DNA of 64,000 nt from Streptomyces sp. CB02058 (GCF_001905505.1 NZ_LIPG01000001.1:310001-374000); one strand, 5' to 3'; shown: positions 51,160 through 60,804, counted from the stretch's first letter. Made by a program: numbers and translations. The notes: generated from the sequence alone by a model not told the origin.

Positions 51160-51852
51160 GTGACCCGAGCATCCCTGGAAAAGCAGCCGCACGAAGTCGC
51201 CTCGATGTTCGACGACGTGGCGGCGAACTACGACCTCACCAACGACGTGCTGTCGCTCGGACAGGCGCGGCTCTGGCGCAAGGAGGTCGCCCGCGCCGTC
51301 GACGCCCGTCCGGCCCAGAAGATCCTCGACCTGGCGGCCGGCACGGCCACCTCCTCGCAGCCCTTCGCGCGGGCCGGCGCCTACGTCGTGCCGTGCGACT
51401 TCTCCATCGGGATGCTCCGGGTCGGCAAGGAGCGCCACCCGTGGATGCCCTTCACCGCGGGGGACGGCACGAAGCTCCCCTTCAAGGACGAGACCTTCGA
51501 CACGGTCACCATCTCCTTCGGGCTGCGCAACATCCAGGACACCGGCGCCGCGCTGAGCGAGCTGTACCGGGTGACCAAGCCCGGCGGACGCGTCGTGATC
51601 TGCGAGTTCTCGCAGCCGACCTGGGCGCCCTTCAGGACCGTCTACACCGAGTACCTGATGCGCGCGCTGCCGCCGGTCGCCCGCGCGGTGTCCTCCAACC
51701 CCGACGCGTACGTCTACCTCGCCGAGTCGATCCGCGCCTGGCCCGACCAGGCCGGCCTGGCGACGCTGCTCCAGAAGGCCGGCTGGTCGGACGTCGCCTG
51801 GCGCGACCTCACCGGCGGTGTGGTCGCGCTGCACCGGGGCGTGCGCCGCTGA
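51160..51852 (+). CDS. menG: Demethylmenaquinone methyltransferase MenG
   Basis: 230 residues from GTG 51160. UbiE/MenG class I methyltransferase: '[20 protein letters not shown]' at the N-terminus, the SAM-binding loop '[13 protein letters not shown]', '[15 protein letters not shown]' (a UbiE signature) and '[19 protein letters not shown]'. It methylates C2 of demethylmenaquinone, the last step of menaquinone synthesis, at the membrane surface. Purines GGGAGG directly abut the GTG, which is too close for a normal ribosome site, so a short or leaderless transcript is possible. Confidence 0.93.
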   Translation: MTRASLEKQPHEVASMFDDVAANYDLTNDVLSLGQARLWRKEVARAVDARPAQKILDLAAGTATSSQPFARAGAYVVPCDFSIGMLRVGKERHPWMPFTAGDGTKLPFKDETFDTVTISFGLRNIQDTGAALSELYRVTKPGGRVVICEFSQPTWAPFRTVYTEYLMRALPPVARAVSSNPDAYVYLAESIRAWPDQAGLATLLQKAGWSDVAWRDLTGGVVALHRGVRR

Positions 51853-51865
51853 GGGCCCGCGGGGC

Positions 51866-52384
51866 TCAGAGCTCCAGCCGGAAGCAGTACGCCTCCCGCT
51901 GCGACACCGGGGTCGTGTACGTCTCGGCCCGCCGCATCCCGAGACGTTCCGCCACCGCGACCGAGCGCGCGTTGCGTGCGTCGATCATCGCCACGACCTC
52001 CCGCACCCCGAGCGCCCGCATCCGCTCCAGCGTGGTGCGGGCCGCGGCGGTCGCGTAGCCGTTCCCCCAGAAGGCACGGCCCAGCCGCCAGCCGATCTCG
52101 ACCTCTCCCACCGGCCCGAAGGACGCGTGCGGCCACGGCTGGGCGCCGGTGAAGCCGAGCACCTGCCCGGAGTCGTCCAGCACCGTCCACAGGCAGTGGC
52201 CGAGCTCCGCGTCGTGCCGGCGCTGGCGGGCGGTCAACTCCTCGTACACGGAGTACTCCGCCCGGCGGCCGCCGTGGAACTCCATCACCTCGGGGTCGTC
52301 GAACACCCGGTACCAGGCCAGGGCGTCCTCGTCGGTCGGGACGCGCAGATGTACGGACGGGGTCGAACCAGGCACGTGCGGCAT
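51866..52384 (-). CDS. GNAT-family N-acetyltransferase (RimJ/RimL-like)
   Basis: 172 residues from ATG 52384 (GAAGGG upstream). Acetyltransf_3-type fold: 'HLRVPTDEDALAWYRVFDDP' at the start, the core strand 'GEVEIGWRLGRAFWGNGYAT' containing the acetyl-CoA pyrophosphate loop, and 'VVAMIDARNARSVAVAERLG'. It probably acetylates an amino group on a protein or small molecule; the substrate is unknown. It converges on menG with 13 bp between stops and is divergent from the flavoenzyme gene. Confidence 0.88.
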   Translation of the reverse strand: MPHVPGSTPSVHLRVPTDEDALAWYRVFDDPEVMEFHGGRRAEYSVYEELTARQRRHDAELGHCLWTVLDDSGQVLGFTGAQPWPHASFGPVGEVEIGWRLGRAFWGNGYATAAARTTLERMRALGVREVVAMIDARNARSVAVAERLGMRRAETYTTPVSQREAYCFRLEL

Positions 52385-52481
52385 CGGGGAGCCCTTCGGG
52401 AGGTTGATCGGCAGGCACCCATAGACTGCACGCGACATGTGCCGCGCGGCACGCGAATTCGAGTCTTCGGGAGATCCGACC

Positions 52482-53765
52482 GTGACCGAGCCCCTCTCCG
52501 AACACAGCGCGGACGTGATCGTCGTCGGAGCGGGCCCAGCCGGCTCCACGACCGCGTACTACCTCGCCAAGGCCGGACTCGACGTCCTCCTCCTGGAGAA
52601 GACGGCCTTCCCGCGTGAGAAGGTCTGCGGCGACGGTCTCACCCCGCGTGCCACCAAGCAGCTCGTCTCCATGGGGATCGACATCTCCGAAGAGGCCGGC
52701 TGGCTGCGCAACAAGGGCCTGCGCATCATCGGCGGCGGCGTCCGCCTCCAGCTGGACTGGCCGGACCTCGCCTCGTACCCGGACTACGGACTGGTCCGCA
52801 AGCGCGACGACTTCGACGAGCAGCTGGCCCGCCAGGCCCAGAAGGCGGGCGCGCGGCTCCACGAGCGCTGCAACGTCGGCGAGCCCATCAAGGACGAGCG
52901 CACCGGCCGCATCACCGGCGTCCACGCCAAGCTCGGCGAGGACAAGACCCCGGTCACCTTCCACGCCCCGCTCGTCGTCGCCGCCGACGGCAACTCCACC
53001 CGGCTCTCCCTCAACATGGGCCTGCACCGCCGCGAGGACCGCCCGATGGGCGTCGCGGTCCGTACGTACTTCACCTCGCCCCGCCACGACGACGACTACC
53101 TGGAGTCCTGGCTGGAGCTGTGGGACCGGCGCGGGGGCGAGGACCGCCTGCTGCCCGGCTACGGCTGGATCTTCGGCATGGGCGACGGCACGTCCAACGT
53201 CGGCCTCGGCATCCTCAACTCCTCGAAGGCGTTCCGCGAGCTCGACTGGCGCGAGGTGCTCAAGGCCTGGTGCGCCTCCATGCCGGAGGACTGGGGCTAC
53301 ACCCCCGAGAACATGACGATCCCGATCCGCGGCGCCGCGCTCCCCATGGCCTTCAACCGCCAGCCGCACTACACCAAGGGCCTGCTGCTCGTCGGTGACG
53401 CGGGCGGCCTCGTCAACCCGTTCAACGGCGAAGGCATCGCGTACGCCATGGAATCCGGCCAGATCGCCGCGGACGTCATCGTCCAGGCGCACGCCCGCGC
53501 GACCCCGGCCCAGCGTGAACTGGCGCTCCAGCACTACCCGAAGATCCTCAAGGACACCTACGGGGGCTACTACACGCTGGGCCGCGCCTTCGTGAAGATG
53601 ATCGGCAACCCGCACGTCATGAAGATCGCGACGCAGCGCGGTCTGACGCACCCCCTGCTGATGAAGTTCACGCTGAAGATGCTCGCCAACCTCACCGACC
53701 CGACGGGCGGCGACGCGATGGACCGCATCATCAACGGCCTCTCGAAGGTCGCTCCGAAGGCCTGA
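52482..53765 (+). CDS. Geranylgeranyl-reductase-family flavoenzyme (MenJ-like)
   Basis: 427 residues from GTG 52482 (GGGAG nine bases upstream); a TAGACT -10 box lies at 52422-52427. FAD-binding motifs: 'DVIVVGAGPAGSTTAYYLAK', 'PREKVCGDGLTPR' and 'GLLLVGDAGGLVNPFNGEGI', typical of geranylgeranyl reductases. Mycobacterial MenJ, of the same family and also near menG, saturates one isoprene unit of menaquinone. Placed between menG and the nuo operon, this protein is the best candidate to hydrogenate the menaquinone side chain. It is a peripheral membrane enzyme. Confidence 0.88.
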   Translation: MTEPLSEHSADVIVVGAGPAGSTTAYYLAKAGLDVLLLEKTAFPREKVCGDGLTPRATKQLVSMGIDISEEAGWLRNKGLRIIGGGVRLQLDWPDLASYPDYGLVRKRDDFDEQLARQAQKAGARLHERCNVGEPIKDERTGRITGVHAKLGEDKTPVTFHAPLVVAADGNSTRLSLNMGLHRREDRPMGVAVRTYFTSPRHDDDYLESWLELWDRRGGEDRLLPGYGWIFGMGDGTSNVGLGILNSSKAFRELDWREVLKAWCASMPEDWGYTPENMTIPIRGAALPMAFNRQPHYTKGLLLVGDAGGLVNPFNGEGIAYAMESGQIAADVIVQAHARATPAQRELALQHYPKILKDTYGGYYTLGRAFVKMIGNPHVMKIATQRGLTHPLLMKFTLKMLANLTDPTGGDAMDRIINGLSKVAPKA

Positions 53766-53886
53766 ACCACCCCGCCCTCCCGCGTCCCGCTGGAACCATG
53801 GGGGTGGTGCCCGGAGTCCCGTGCAGGGAAGGCCCGTCGAGGCGACGGGCCGGCAGGGGAGCGCGGGCGGCAGGAGGGGCGGGGCG

Positions 53887-55983
53887 GTGGCGTCGTTACC
53901 GTTGACGGCAGGGGATCCGGAGCGGGTGGGCCCGTACCGGCTGCTCTCCCGACTGGGCCAGGGCGGCATGGGCCGCGTCTACCTGGGCCGCTCGCCCGGG
54001 GGACACGCGGTGGCGGTGAAGGTGGTGCGGGAGGCGCTGCTGCGGGACGAGGGGTCCCGGCGGCGCTTCGTGCGCGAGGTCGAGGCCGCACGGCGGGTGA
54101 CGGGATTCTTCACCGCCGGTGTGGTCGACGCCGATCCGGCCGGGAACCCGGCCTGGCTGGCCACGGAGTACGTCCCCGGGCTGTCGCTCCAGGAGGCGGT
54201 GGCCCTGCACGGGGTGTGGGGGGAGCCGGCGGTACGCGGCCTCGGCGCGGCACTGGCCGAGGCGCTCGCCGCCGTGCACGCGGAGGACCTGGTGCACCGC
54301 GACCTGAAACCGTCGAACGTGCTGCTGGCGCCGGACGGCCCCAGAGTGATCGACTTCGGCATCTCTGCGGCGGCCGACGACACCGCGCTCACCGAGACCG
54401 GAATGGTGATCGGCACCCCCGGATTCATCCCTCCCGAACAGTTGCGCAACGAGCGCTCCGGGCCCGCCGGTGATGTGTTCGCCCTGGGCGCGGTGCTGAC
54501 GTACGCGGCCACGGGTGCCGGTCCGTTCGGCGGCGGTGCGGCCCACGCGGTCAACTACCGGGTCGTGCACCAGGACCCCGACCTGAGGGGCCTGCCGCCC
54601 GCGCTCGCGGCGGTGGTGGCCCGGTGCCTGGCGAAGGACCCGGGGGAGCGGCCCACGGTGGCACGGCTGCTGGACGCGTGGGGACACCCGGAACCCGCCG
54701 TCGGCGGGGGGCCCGTCGCGACGGCCGGCTGGCTGCCCGGCCCGGTGGCCGACTCGGCCGCGCGGCTCCAGGCCGAGGTGCCCACCGAGCCGGTGCCCCG
54801 GGCGGGGGGCGGCACGCCGGAGCCCCCGGACCCCGCCACCCGTCCGCCTCGCCGCCGTCTGCGGACGGCGCTCGCCGCGGCGACCGCGCTGGCCGTCGTC
54901 GTGACCGGCGCCGTCGTGTGGCAGATGGCCGGGAACGAGGAGAAGGACGACTCCCCGCCGGCGAACGTCGAGGAACTGTGGTCCCGGCCCCTGGACGAGG
55001 GACAGAGCATGGCCACGGAGGCGGAGGGGACGGTCTACCTCCAGAACGAGGACGGCCACGAGATCACCGCCCTGTCCGGTGCCGACGGCTCAAATCGCTG
55101 GGAGCGCCGGGTCGAGGTCTCCGATGTCTCCGGGGAGAGCGACTACGTCAAGGACGTGGTGGGAGACGGCATCGAGGTCACCGCCGTCTCGGGCGGCCTG
55201 CTGTACTACGGCAGCGGTCAGTACCTGTACGCGCTGGACGCCGACGACGGTGAGCCGCGCTGGAAGTACATGGACGACTCCTTCCACGCCTCCCCGGTCG
55301 CCGTGGGCGACGCCGCCTACGCGCACATGGCCGCGTTCTTCTACGTCCTCGACGCGCGTACGGGAGAGGAGCTCTGGGGCTATCCGTTCGGCAGCGAGGC
55401 GTCCCACAATCTCGCCGTCACCAAGGACGCGGTCCTCGTGCACAACGGGAAGAAGCTGATCGCCGTCGACAGCGCTACGCACAAGCCGAGGTGGACCCAC
55501 GTGGCGGAGAGCGACGCGGAGACGGCCCTCGTGATGGCGGACGGCAACGCCTACTTCGGCACCCAGGACGGCGCCCTGTACGCCGTTGACGCAGCGTCGG
55601 GAGACGAGGTGTGGCGCGGCACTTTCGAGGGCGACCTGTGGGACGGAAGGCTCGGCGGGGGAGCTGGCGCACCCGAAGTCGCCGACGGGACCGTCTACTT
55701 CGAGAACGACGGCTACGTGTCGGCCTTCGACGCGGACAGTGGCAGGCCGTTGTGGCGGTGGCGGACAAGTCAGGACGCCAAGGAGGTGACGGCCATCTCC
55801 GTGGCGGACGGCACCGTTTTCGTCTGCGCGTCGGACGGATACCTGAGCGCGCTGGACGCCCGCACGGGAAAGCTCAGATATCGGGAGTTCCTGGTCGTGG
55901 ACGAGGTCGACTTCCGTTTCGTCGGAAACACCCTGTATGTCGAGCGCGATGGCCGGCTGACCGCCTACCGGGCCGCGACCTGA
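53887..55983 (+). CDS. PQQ-propeller Ser/Thr kinase with TTA codon
   Basis: 698 residues from GTG 53887 (AGGAGG upstream). Kinase domain (about 10-270; 'LSRLGQGGMGRVYLGRS', [12 protein letters not shown] near 136, DFGIS), Pro-rich linker, one transmembrane helix (about 324-346) and an extracytoplasmic PQQ-type beta-propeller (about 360-695; 'LYALDADDGEPRWKY', 'LYAVDAASGDEVWRG'). Codon 4 (53896-53898) is TTA, so translation should depend on bldA from the first residues. It is a paralogue of the kinase encoded next, and the kinase part resembles AfsK. The propeller probably senses an external ligand or envelope partner. Confidence 0.9.
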   Translation: MASLPLTAGDPERVGPYRLLSRLGQGGMGRVYLGRSPGGHAVAVKVVREALLRDEGSRRRFVREVEAARRVTGFFTAGVVDADPAGNPAWLATEYVPGLSLQEAVALHGVWGEPAVRGLGAALAEALAAVHAEDLVHRDLKPSNVLLAPDGPRVIDFGISAAADDTALTETGMVIGTPGFIPPEQLRNERSGPAGDVFALGAVLTYAATGAGPFGGGAAHAVNYRVVHQDPDLRGLPPALAAVVARCLAKDPGERPTVARLLDAWGHPEPAVGGGPVATAGWLPGPVADSAARLQAEVPTEPVPRAGGGTPEPPDPATRPPRRRLRTALAAATALAVVVTGAVVWQMAGNEEKDDSPPANVEELWSRPLDEGQSMATEAEGTVYLQNEDGHEITALSGADGSNRWERRVEVSDVSGESDYVKDVVGDGIEVTAVSGGLLYYGSGQYLYALDADDGEPRWKYMDDSFHASPVAVGDAAYAHMAAFFYVLDARTGEELWGYPFGSEASHNLAVTKDAVLVHNGKKLIAVDSATHKPRWTHVAESDAETALVMADGNAYFGTQDGALYAVDAASGDEVWRGTFEGDLWDGRLGGGAGAPEVADGTVYFENDGYVSAFDADSGRPLWRWRTSQDAKEVTAISVADGTVFVCASDGYLSALDARTGKLRYREFLVVDEVDFRFVGNTLYVERDGRLTAYRAAT

Positions 55984-56030
55984 TCCACACGCCGTCCGCA
56001 GCCGGGGCGGTGACGAGCGAGGAGGAGCCC

Positions 56031-58277
56031 GTGCAGGCGTTCACACCACTGGAGACGGGCGACCCCGAGCGGGTCGGCCCGTACCGGATCGTCGGGAGGC
56101 TCGGCTCGGGCGGCATGGGCCGTGTGTACCTCGCCCGGTCGCCGGGCGGCCGGGCGACCGCCGTGAAGGTGGTGCACGACGAACTGGCCGAGAACCCGTC
56201 CTTCCGCGCGCGGTTCCGGCGGGAGGTGGCCGCCGCCCGCCGGGTGAAGGGCCCGTTCACCGCCCCCCTGGCCGACGCGGACACGGACGCGGACGTGCCG
56301 TGGCTGGCCACCGCCCATGTGCCGGGCCTCTCGCTGGGAGCGGCGGTCGCCGCGCACGGTGCCTGGCCCGAGTGGTCCGTACGGGCCCTGGGGTCCGGGC
56401 TGGCGGAGGCGCTGGGGGCGATCCACCGGGCCGACGTGGTGCACCGCGACCTCAAGCCGTCGAACGTGCTGCTGATACCGGACGGCCCCCGGGTCATCGA
56501 CTTCGGGATCTCGGTGGCCGCCGAAGACACCAAGCTCACGACCACGGGTGCCGTGGTCGGAAGCCCCGGCTACCTCCCGCCCGAGCAGCTGGTCGGCCGC
56601 GAGGTGGGCCCCGCCGGTGACGTGTTCGCGCTGGGAGCCCTGCTGGTGTACGCGGCCACCGGGACCGGCGCGTTCGGCGGCGGGCCCGCGTACGGCGTCA
56701 CCTACCGCGTCGTCCACGAGGAACCCGGTCTGGAGGGCCTGCCGGGCGGGCTCGTCGACCTGGTGACCCGGTGCCTGGCCAAGGATCCGCTCCAGCGGCC
56801 CGGAGTGCCCGAACTCATCGAGGAACTCGGCGGGTGGGAAGGGGCCGACGGGACCCGGGGCACGTTCACCGGCGCCACCTGGCTGCCCGATCCGGTCGCC
56901 GCCGACGTCATGGCGCTGCGCGTGGACCCGCTGCCGGACGTGTCCGTCACGGCCGCCCCGGCGGACACGGACCTGCCGACGGCCGCCGCGACACCGACCG
57001 CCGTCGCCACGGCACGGCTGGGGGTGGCGCCGCCCGCTCCGCCTGCCGGGCGGTTCCGGCAGCGGCGTACGGCGGTCGTCGCCGCGGCGGGCACCGTCGT
57101 CGTCCTGGCCGTCGTCGCCGGCCTGCTCCTGCCCCGCGCCTTCTCCGGCCCGCAGGGCGGCGGGGCCGACGGGAAGGAGAGCTCCACCGCCCCCTCGGCC
57201 GTGGCGAAACAGCTGACGGTGCGGGAGGAGTGGCCGTCCGACGAGGATCTCTGGAAGCCGGTGGCCGTCGACGGCAAGGTGATCGGAAAGGGCCAGGACG
57301 GCCTGCTGCACGCGGTGGACGCCGACAGCGGCGACACCCTGTGGACGTACGACGACCCGACAGCGTCCACCTTCGAGGGCGTGAGCGACGGTGTGGTGGT
57401 GGCCACCAGTGAGAAGGGCACGATCCACGGCATCGACCCGGCCGACGGCAGTCAGGTCTGGAGCGTGGACGCGAAGGCGCACACGGCACCGGGCACGTCG
57501 TTCAACCTCTACCTGCGGGTCGTGGTGGCCGACGGGACCGTCTACGTGAACGCCATGTACGACCTGCCCGACGATCCGGACTCCTACGGCAGTTACGCCG
57601 TGTCGGCGCTGGACGCGGGGACCGGGCGGCTGAAGTGGACCCGGCCGGTCGAGTACGGCCTGTCCGACGCGCTCGCGGTGGTGGACGGGGTGCTCTACGG
57701 CGGGATGTGGGACATGGACGCCAGCTACTTCTACGCCCTGGACGCGGACACCGGGGACGAGCGCTGGCGGTACCGCATGCGGGAGAAGCACCTGGGCGAG
57801 GTGACGGCGATCAAGGTGTCGGGAGGCACGGTCTACGCCGGTGACAACCGCGGTGTCCTCCACGCCGTCGACGCCCGGCGGGGCACACGGCTGTGGACCT
57901 ACGCACCCGTCAGTCAGAGGGGGCAGTGGCTCGAACCGCTCCTGGTGACCGATGGAGTGATCCTCGGCGCCACCGGCGAGGACGTCGTCACGACGGGCCC
58001 CGGAGACGTCCACGCGGTCGCTGCCGGCACCGGAAAACCGCTCTGGACCGAGCACACCGAACGCGAACCCGAGCTGCACGGTCTGCTGGACGGCTCGGTG
58101 CTCTTCAGCACCAAAGCCGGCAGTCTGCACGCCGCCGACGCCCGCACCGGCGAGTCCCGGGCCGAGGCCCGCCTGTCGTCCGGCGACCCCGACGCGGCCT
58201 TTGAGGGCGACCGGGTCTACTTCGACGGCGGCGACGGACGCCTGCACGCGGGAACGATCTCCCTCACCGAGAAGTGA
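56031..58277 (+). CDS. PQQ-propeller Ser/Thr kinase, tandem paralogue
   Basis: 748 residues from GTG 56031 (GAGGAGGAG upstream), 47 bp after the stop of the preceding kinase and probably cotranscribed with it. Kinase domain (about 10-275; 'VGRLGSGGMGRVYLARS', HRDLKPSN near 138, DFGIS), a long Ala/Pro/Thr linker, one transmembrane helix (about 345-367, 'AVVAAAGTVVVLAVVAGLLL') and an outer PQQ propeller (about 400-745; 'LHAVDADSGDTLWTYDD', 'FYALDADTGDERWRY'). No TTA codon was seen, unlike its partner. The opening 'TGDPERVGPYR' is shared by both and points to gene duplication. Confidence 0.92.
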   Translation: MQAFTPLETGDPERVGPYRIVGRLGSGGMGRVYLARSPGGRATAVKVVHDELAENPSFRARFRREVAAARRVKGPFTAPLADADTDADVPWLATAHVPGLSLGAAVAAHGAWPEWSVRALGSGLAEALGAIHRADVVHRDLKPSNVLLIPDGPRVIDFGISVAAEDTKLTTTGAVVGSPGYLPPEQLVGREVGPAGDVFALGALLVYAATGTGAFGGGPAYGVTYRVVHEEPGLEGLPGGLVDLVTRCLAKDPLQRPGVPELIEELGGWEGADGTRGTFTGATWLPDPVAADVMALRVDPLPDVSVTAAPADTDLPTAAATPTAVATARLGVAPPAPPAGRFRQRRTAVVAAAGTVVVLAVVAGLLLPRAFSGPQGGGADGKESSTAPSAVAKQLTVREEWPSDEDLWKPVAVDGKVIGKGQDGLLHAVDADSGDTLWTYDDPTASTFEGVSDGVVVATSEKGTIHGIDPADGSQVWSVDAKAHTAPGTSFNLYLRVVVADGTVYVNAMYDLPDDPDSYGSYAVSALDAGTGRLKWTRPVEYGLSDALAVVDGVLYGGMWDMDASYFYALDADTGDERWRYRMREKHLGEVTAIKVSGGTVYAGDNRGVLHAVDARRGTRLWTYAPVSQRGQWLEPLLVTDGVILGATGEDVVTTGPGDVHAVAAGTGKPLWTEHTEREPELHGLLDGSVLFSTKAGSLHAADARTGESRAEARLSSGDPDAAFEGDRVYFDGGDGRLHAGTISLTEK

Positions 58278-58312
58278 GCGTCCGGACCGGAGAGCCGCCC
58301 GGACCCCTGCGA

Positions 58313-58318
58313 TAGGTT
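58313..58318 (+). promoter_or_regulatory. -10 box implying a leaderless mannosyltransferase mRNA
   Basis: TAGGTT (TANNNT) ends eight bases before ATG 58327. No Shine-Dalgarno sequence lies between. It separates the gene from the kinase pair upstream. Confidence 0.5.
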
Positions 58319-58326
58319 TGCGGACC

Positions 58327-59814
58327 ATGCGGGCACCGGGGAACGGGAACGGGAACGGCGGAACGTACCGCCTGCTGGGGGCGGCAGGGGCGACGGCGGC
58401 CGTCGCCGGCGGCTGGGCCGTCGGGACGCTGCCCGCCCACGACCCGTGGGGGCTCTGGGTGCCGCACGGCACCGCCGTCACGGCGGCCGGCTACGCCCTG
58501 GCGTACGGCGGACTGACCGTGCTCGTCGTCGCCTGGTGGCTGTACGGCAGGACCGGCGCCGGAGTACGGGACAGTCTGGTCACCCTGGGGTGGTGGACCG
58601 CGCCGTTCGTGGTGGCCCCGCCCCTCTACAGCGCCGACGTCTACAGCTACATCGCGCAGGGCGCCATGGTCCTCGAAGGGCACGACGTCTACGAGGTGGG
58701 CCCGTCCGTCCTGGACCCGGCGGGGCCGGGCGGCGACGCCGCGGCGAGCGTCGGCGGGCACTGGACCGACACCCCCGCGCCGTACGGCCCGTTCTTCCTC
58801 ATCGTGGCGCGCGGCGTGACCTGGGCGACCGGGGGCACGATCGTGCCCGCCGTCCTCGCGATGCGGCTGGTCGCCCTGGCGGCACTGGCGCTGATCGCCT
58901 GGGCGCTGCCGCACCTCGCGCGGGAGCACGGCCGCAGCCCGGGCGCCGCGTTGTGGCTGGGCGCGCTCAACCCGCTGCTGCTGATGCACGTGGCGGGCGG
59001 GCTCCACAACGACGGCCTGATGATCGGTCTGATGCTGGCGGGCGTCGTGCTCGCGCTGCGCGGGCGATGGATCAGCGGATCGGTGCTCGTCGGACTCGCC
59101 ATGATGGTCAAGAGCCCGGCGGCGGTGGCGCTGCTGTTCGTCGCCGTCCTGGTGGGCCGGGCCGCCGGCGGAGGGCTCCCGCGCCGGGTGGCGAAGGGGC
59201 TGGCCGGGCCGGGAGCCGTCGCCGGGGCGGTCGTGGTGCTGATGACCCTGCTCGGCGGGACCGGCTTCGGCTGGCTGGCCACGCAGGGCGTCGCGGGGCG
59301 GATCCACACCGCGCTCTCGGTGAGCAGCGATCTGGGCCTCGGGCTCGGTGAACTCCTGCGGCTGCTCGCCGGGACCGACCCGGACCCCGTGAAGGCCGCC
59401 GTGCAGAACCTGGGTCTCGCCGCCGGGGTCGCCCTGATCCTGCTGCTGGCGTGGCGCTGCGCCGCCGGACGGCTGGAAGCCGTGCACGGGCTGGGCCTCG
59501 GGCTGGTGGCCCTGGTGGCGCTCTCCCCGATGGTGCAGCCCTGGTACCTGCTCTGGGGGACGGCCGTGCTCGCCGCCACGGCGGCCGGCAGCAGGGTCCG
59601 GGACACGCTCGTCGTGCTGTCGGCGGCGCTCGTCTACGAGACCCAGCCGTCGGGCTCCACCCCGGCGTACGGCTTCGTGCTGGCGGCCCTCGCGTGCGCG
59701 GCGGGCGTGATGCTGCTGCGCAAGGAGCGGGCCGGCCGGGTGCGGGGGCATGTGCCGGGCCAGCGCACGCCGGTGGAGACCGCCGTGGAGGCGGGCGCGA
59801 CCCGGGCACGATGA
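58327..59814 (+). CDS. MptB-like polyprenol-phosphomannose mannosyltransferase
   Basis: 495 residues with about twelve hydrophobic helices, a GT-C fold. The first outer loop carries the family signature 'PPLYSADVYSYIAQGAMVLE' (acidic pair) and 'DTPAPYGPFFLIVARGVTW', with later 'NPLLLMHVAGGLHNDGLMIG'. This matches actinobacterial alpha-1,6-mannosyltransferases (MptA/MptB) that extend lipoglycans using polyprenol-P-mannose outside the membrane. In Streptomyces the acceptor is not defined here. The C-terminal ~25 residues are basic and cytoplasmic. It converges on the NlpC/P60 gene. Confidence 0.85.
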   Translation: MRAPGNGNGNGGTYRLLGAAGATAAVAGGWAVGTLPAHDPWGLWVPHGTAVTAAGYALAYGGLTVLVVAWWLYGRTGAGVRDSLVTLGWWTAPFVVAPPLYSADVYSYIAQGAMVLEGHDVYEVGPSVLDPAGPGGDAAASVGGHWTDTPAPYGPFFLIVARGVTWATGGTIVPAVLAMRLVALAALALIAWALPHLAREHGRSPGAALWLGALNPLLLMHVAGGLHNDGLMIGLMLAGVVLALRGRWISGSVLVGLAMMVKSPAAVALLFVAVLVGRAAGGGLPRRVAKGLAGPGAVAGAVVVLMTLLGGTGFGWLATQGVAGRIHTALSVSSDLGLGLGELLRLLAGTDPDPVKAAVQNLGLAAGVALILLLAWRCAAGRLEAVHGLGLGLVALVALSPMVQPWYLLWGTAVLAATAAGSRVRDTLVVLSAALVYETQPSGSTPAYGFVLAALACAAGVMLLRKERAGRVRGHVPGQRTPVETAVEAGATRAR

Positions 59815-59880
59815 CGGGCCGTCACTCCGGATGAGGGAGGGACGGCCCGCGATCGTGCCCGGGTGTGCGGAGCTTGTGAA

Positions 59881-60693
59881 TCAGAGAACGCGGACCGCGC
59901 CCGACGGCGGGTCGTAGTCCAGGGTCTGCTGCACGACGCCGGTGCTGGAGTTCTGCGCGCCGACGAACTGGCCGCCGCCCACGTAGATCCCGACGTGGTA
60001 CGCGCTGCCCGCGCCGCCCCAGTACAGGATGTCGCCGGGCTGGAGGTTGTCGAGCGAGACCTGCGTGCCGGCCGTCGACTGGTCCTGCGAGACGCGCGGC
60101 AGGTCGATGCCCACCGTGGCGAAGGCAGCCTGGACCAGGCCCGAGCAGTCCCACGAGTTCGGGCCCGTGCCGCCGGAGACGTACGCGTCACCGACCTGCG
60201 ACTGCGCGAACGAGACGACGGACGCGGCGGAGCCGGTGGCGCTGGACGACGAGGAGGAGGAGGACGAGGAGCCGGAGGGCGCGCTGAGCGTGGTGCGCTC
60301 GGCGGTGCGGGAGGCGCGCTCGGCGGCCTCCGCCTTGGCCTTGGCGGCTGCTTCGGCCTTCTTCTTGGCCTCGGCCTTGCGGACCGCCTCGGCCTGGGCC
60401 TTCTTGGCGGTCTTTGCGGCGCTGGCCGCTGCGGCGTCCTCGTGGGCCTGCGTCTCGAGGTCGAGAGCGACCGCCTGGGTCGCCTGCGCGGACGCCGCGA
60501 CGGAGGTGGAGAGGCCCGCCGTGATGGTGGGCATCTCGATGGTCTGGGTCACCGGCTCGGCCTGGGCCGGACCGGCGGCACCCGCGACCGCGATGGTGCT
60601 GAGGACGCCACCGGCAACTCCTGCCCGCAGCGCCGTCTTCGAGGCACGCTGGCGGGGCTTCCGGTGGCTGGGTATGTGAGCGGTGTGGGACAT
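59881..60693 (-). CDS. Secreted NlpC/P60 peptidoglycan hydrolase
   Basis: 270 residues from ATG 60693. A signal peptide ('ALRAGVAGGVLSTIAVAGAA', cleavage near AQA) is followed by an Ala/Lys/Glu coiled coil (about 75-145), a poly-Ser linker and an NlpC/P60 domain (about 155-270). Catalytic residues are Cys in 'NSWDCSGLVQAAFATVGI' and His in 'SAYHVGIYVGGGQFVGA'. It cleaves peptide stems of the wall, for example D-Glu-mDAP bonds. The start has a poor ribosome site, and the upstream region is long and highly structured, which suggests RNA-level or multi-factor control. Confidence 0.92.
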   Translation of the reverse strand: MSHTAHIPSHRKPRQRASKTALRAGVAGGVLSTIAVAGAAGPAQAEPVTQTIEMPTITAGLSTSVAASAQATQAVALDLETQAHEDAAAASAAKTAKKAQAEAVRKAEAKKKAEAAAKAKAEAAERASRTAERTTLSAPSGSSSSSSSSSSATGSAASVVSFAQSQVGDAYVSGGTGPNSWDCSGLVQAAFATVGIDLPRVSQDQSTAGTQVSLDNLQPGDILYWGGAGSAYHVGIYVGGGQFVGAQNSSTGVVQQTLDYDPPSGAVRVL

Positions 60694-60804
60694 GAGTACT
60701 AGCGCTATCAGGGCTGTAGGGGTCCCATCAAGAAACGTGTGTTGCGACACAGTTACGTTCGGAATCTGTGAATCCGCTTATTGGGGGCCTTTATTGACGC
60801 CCTA

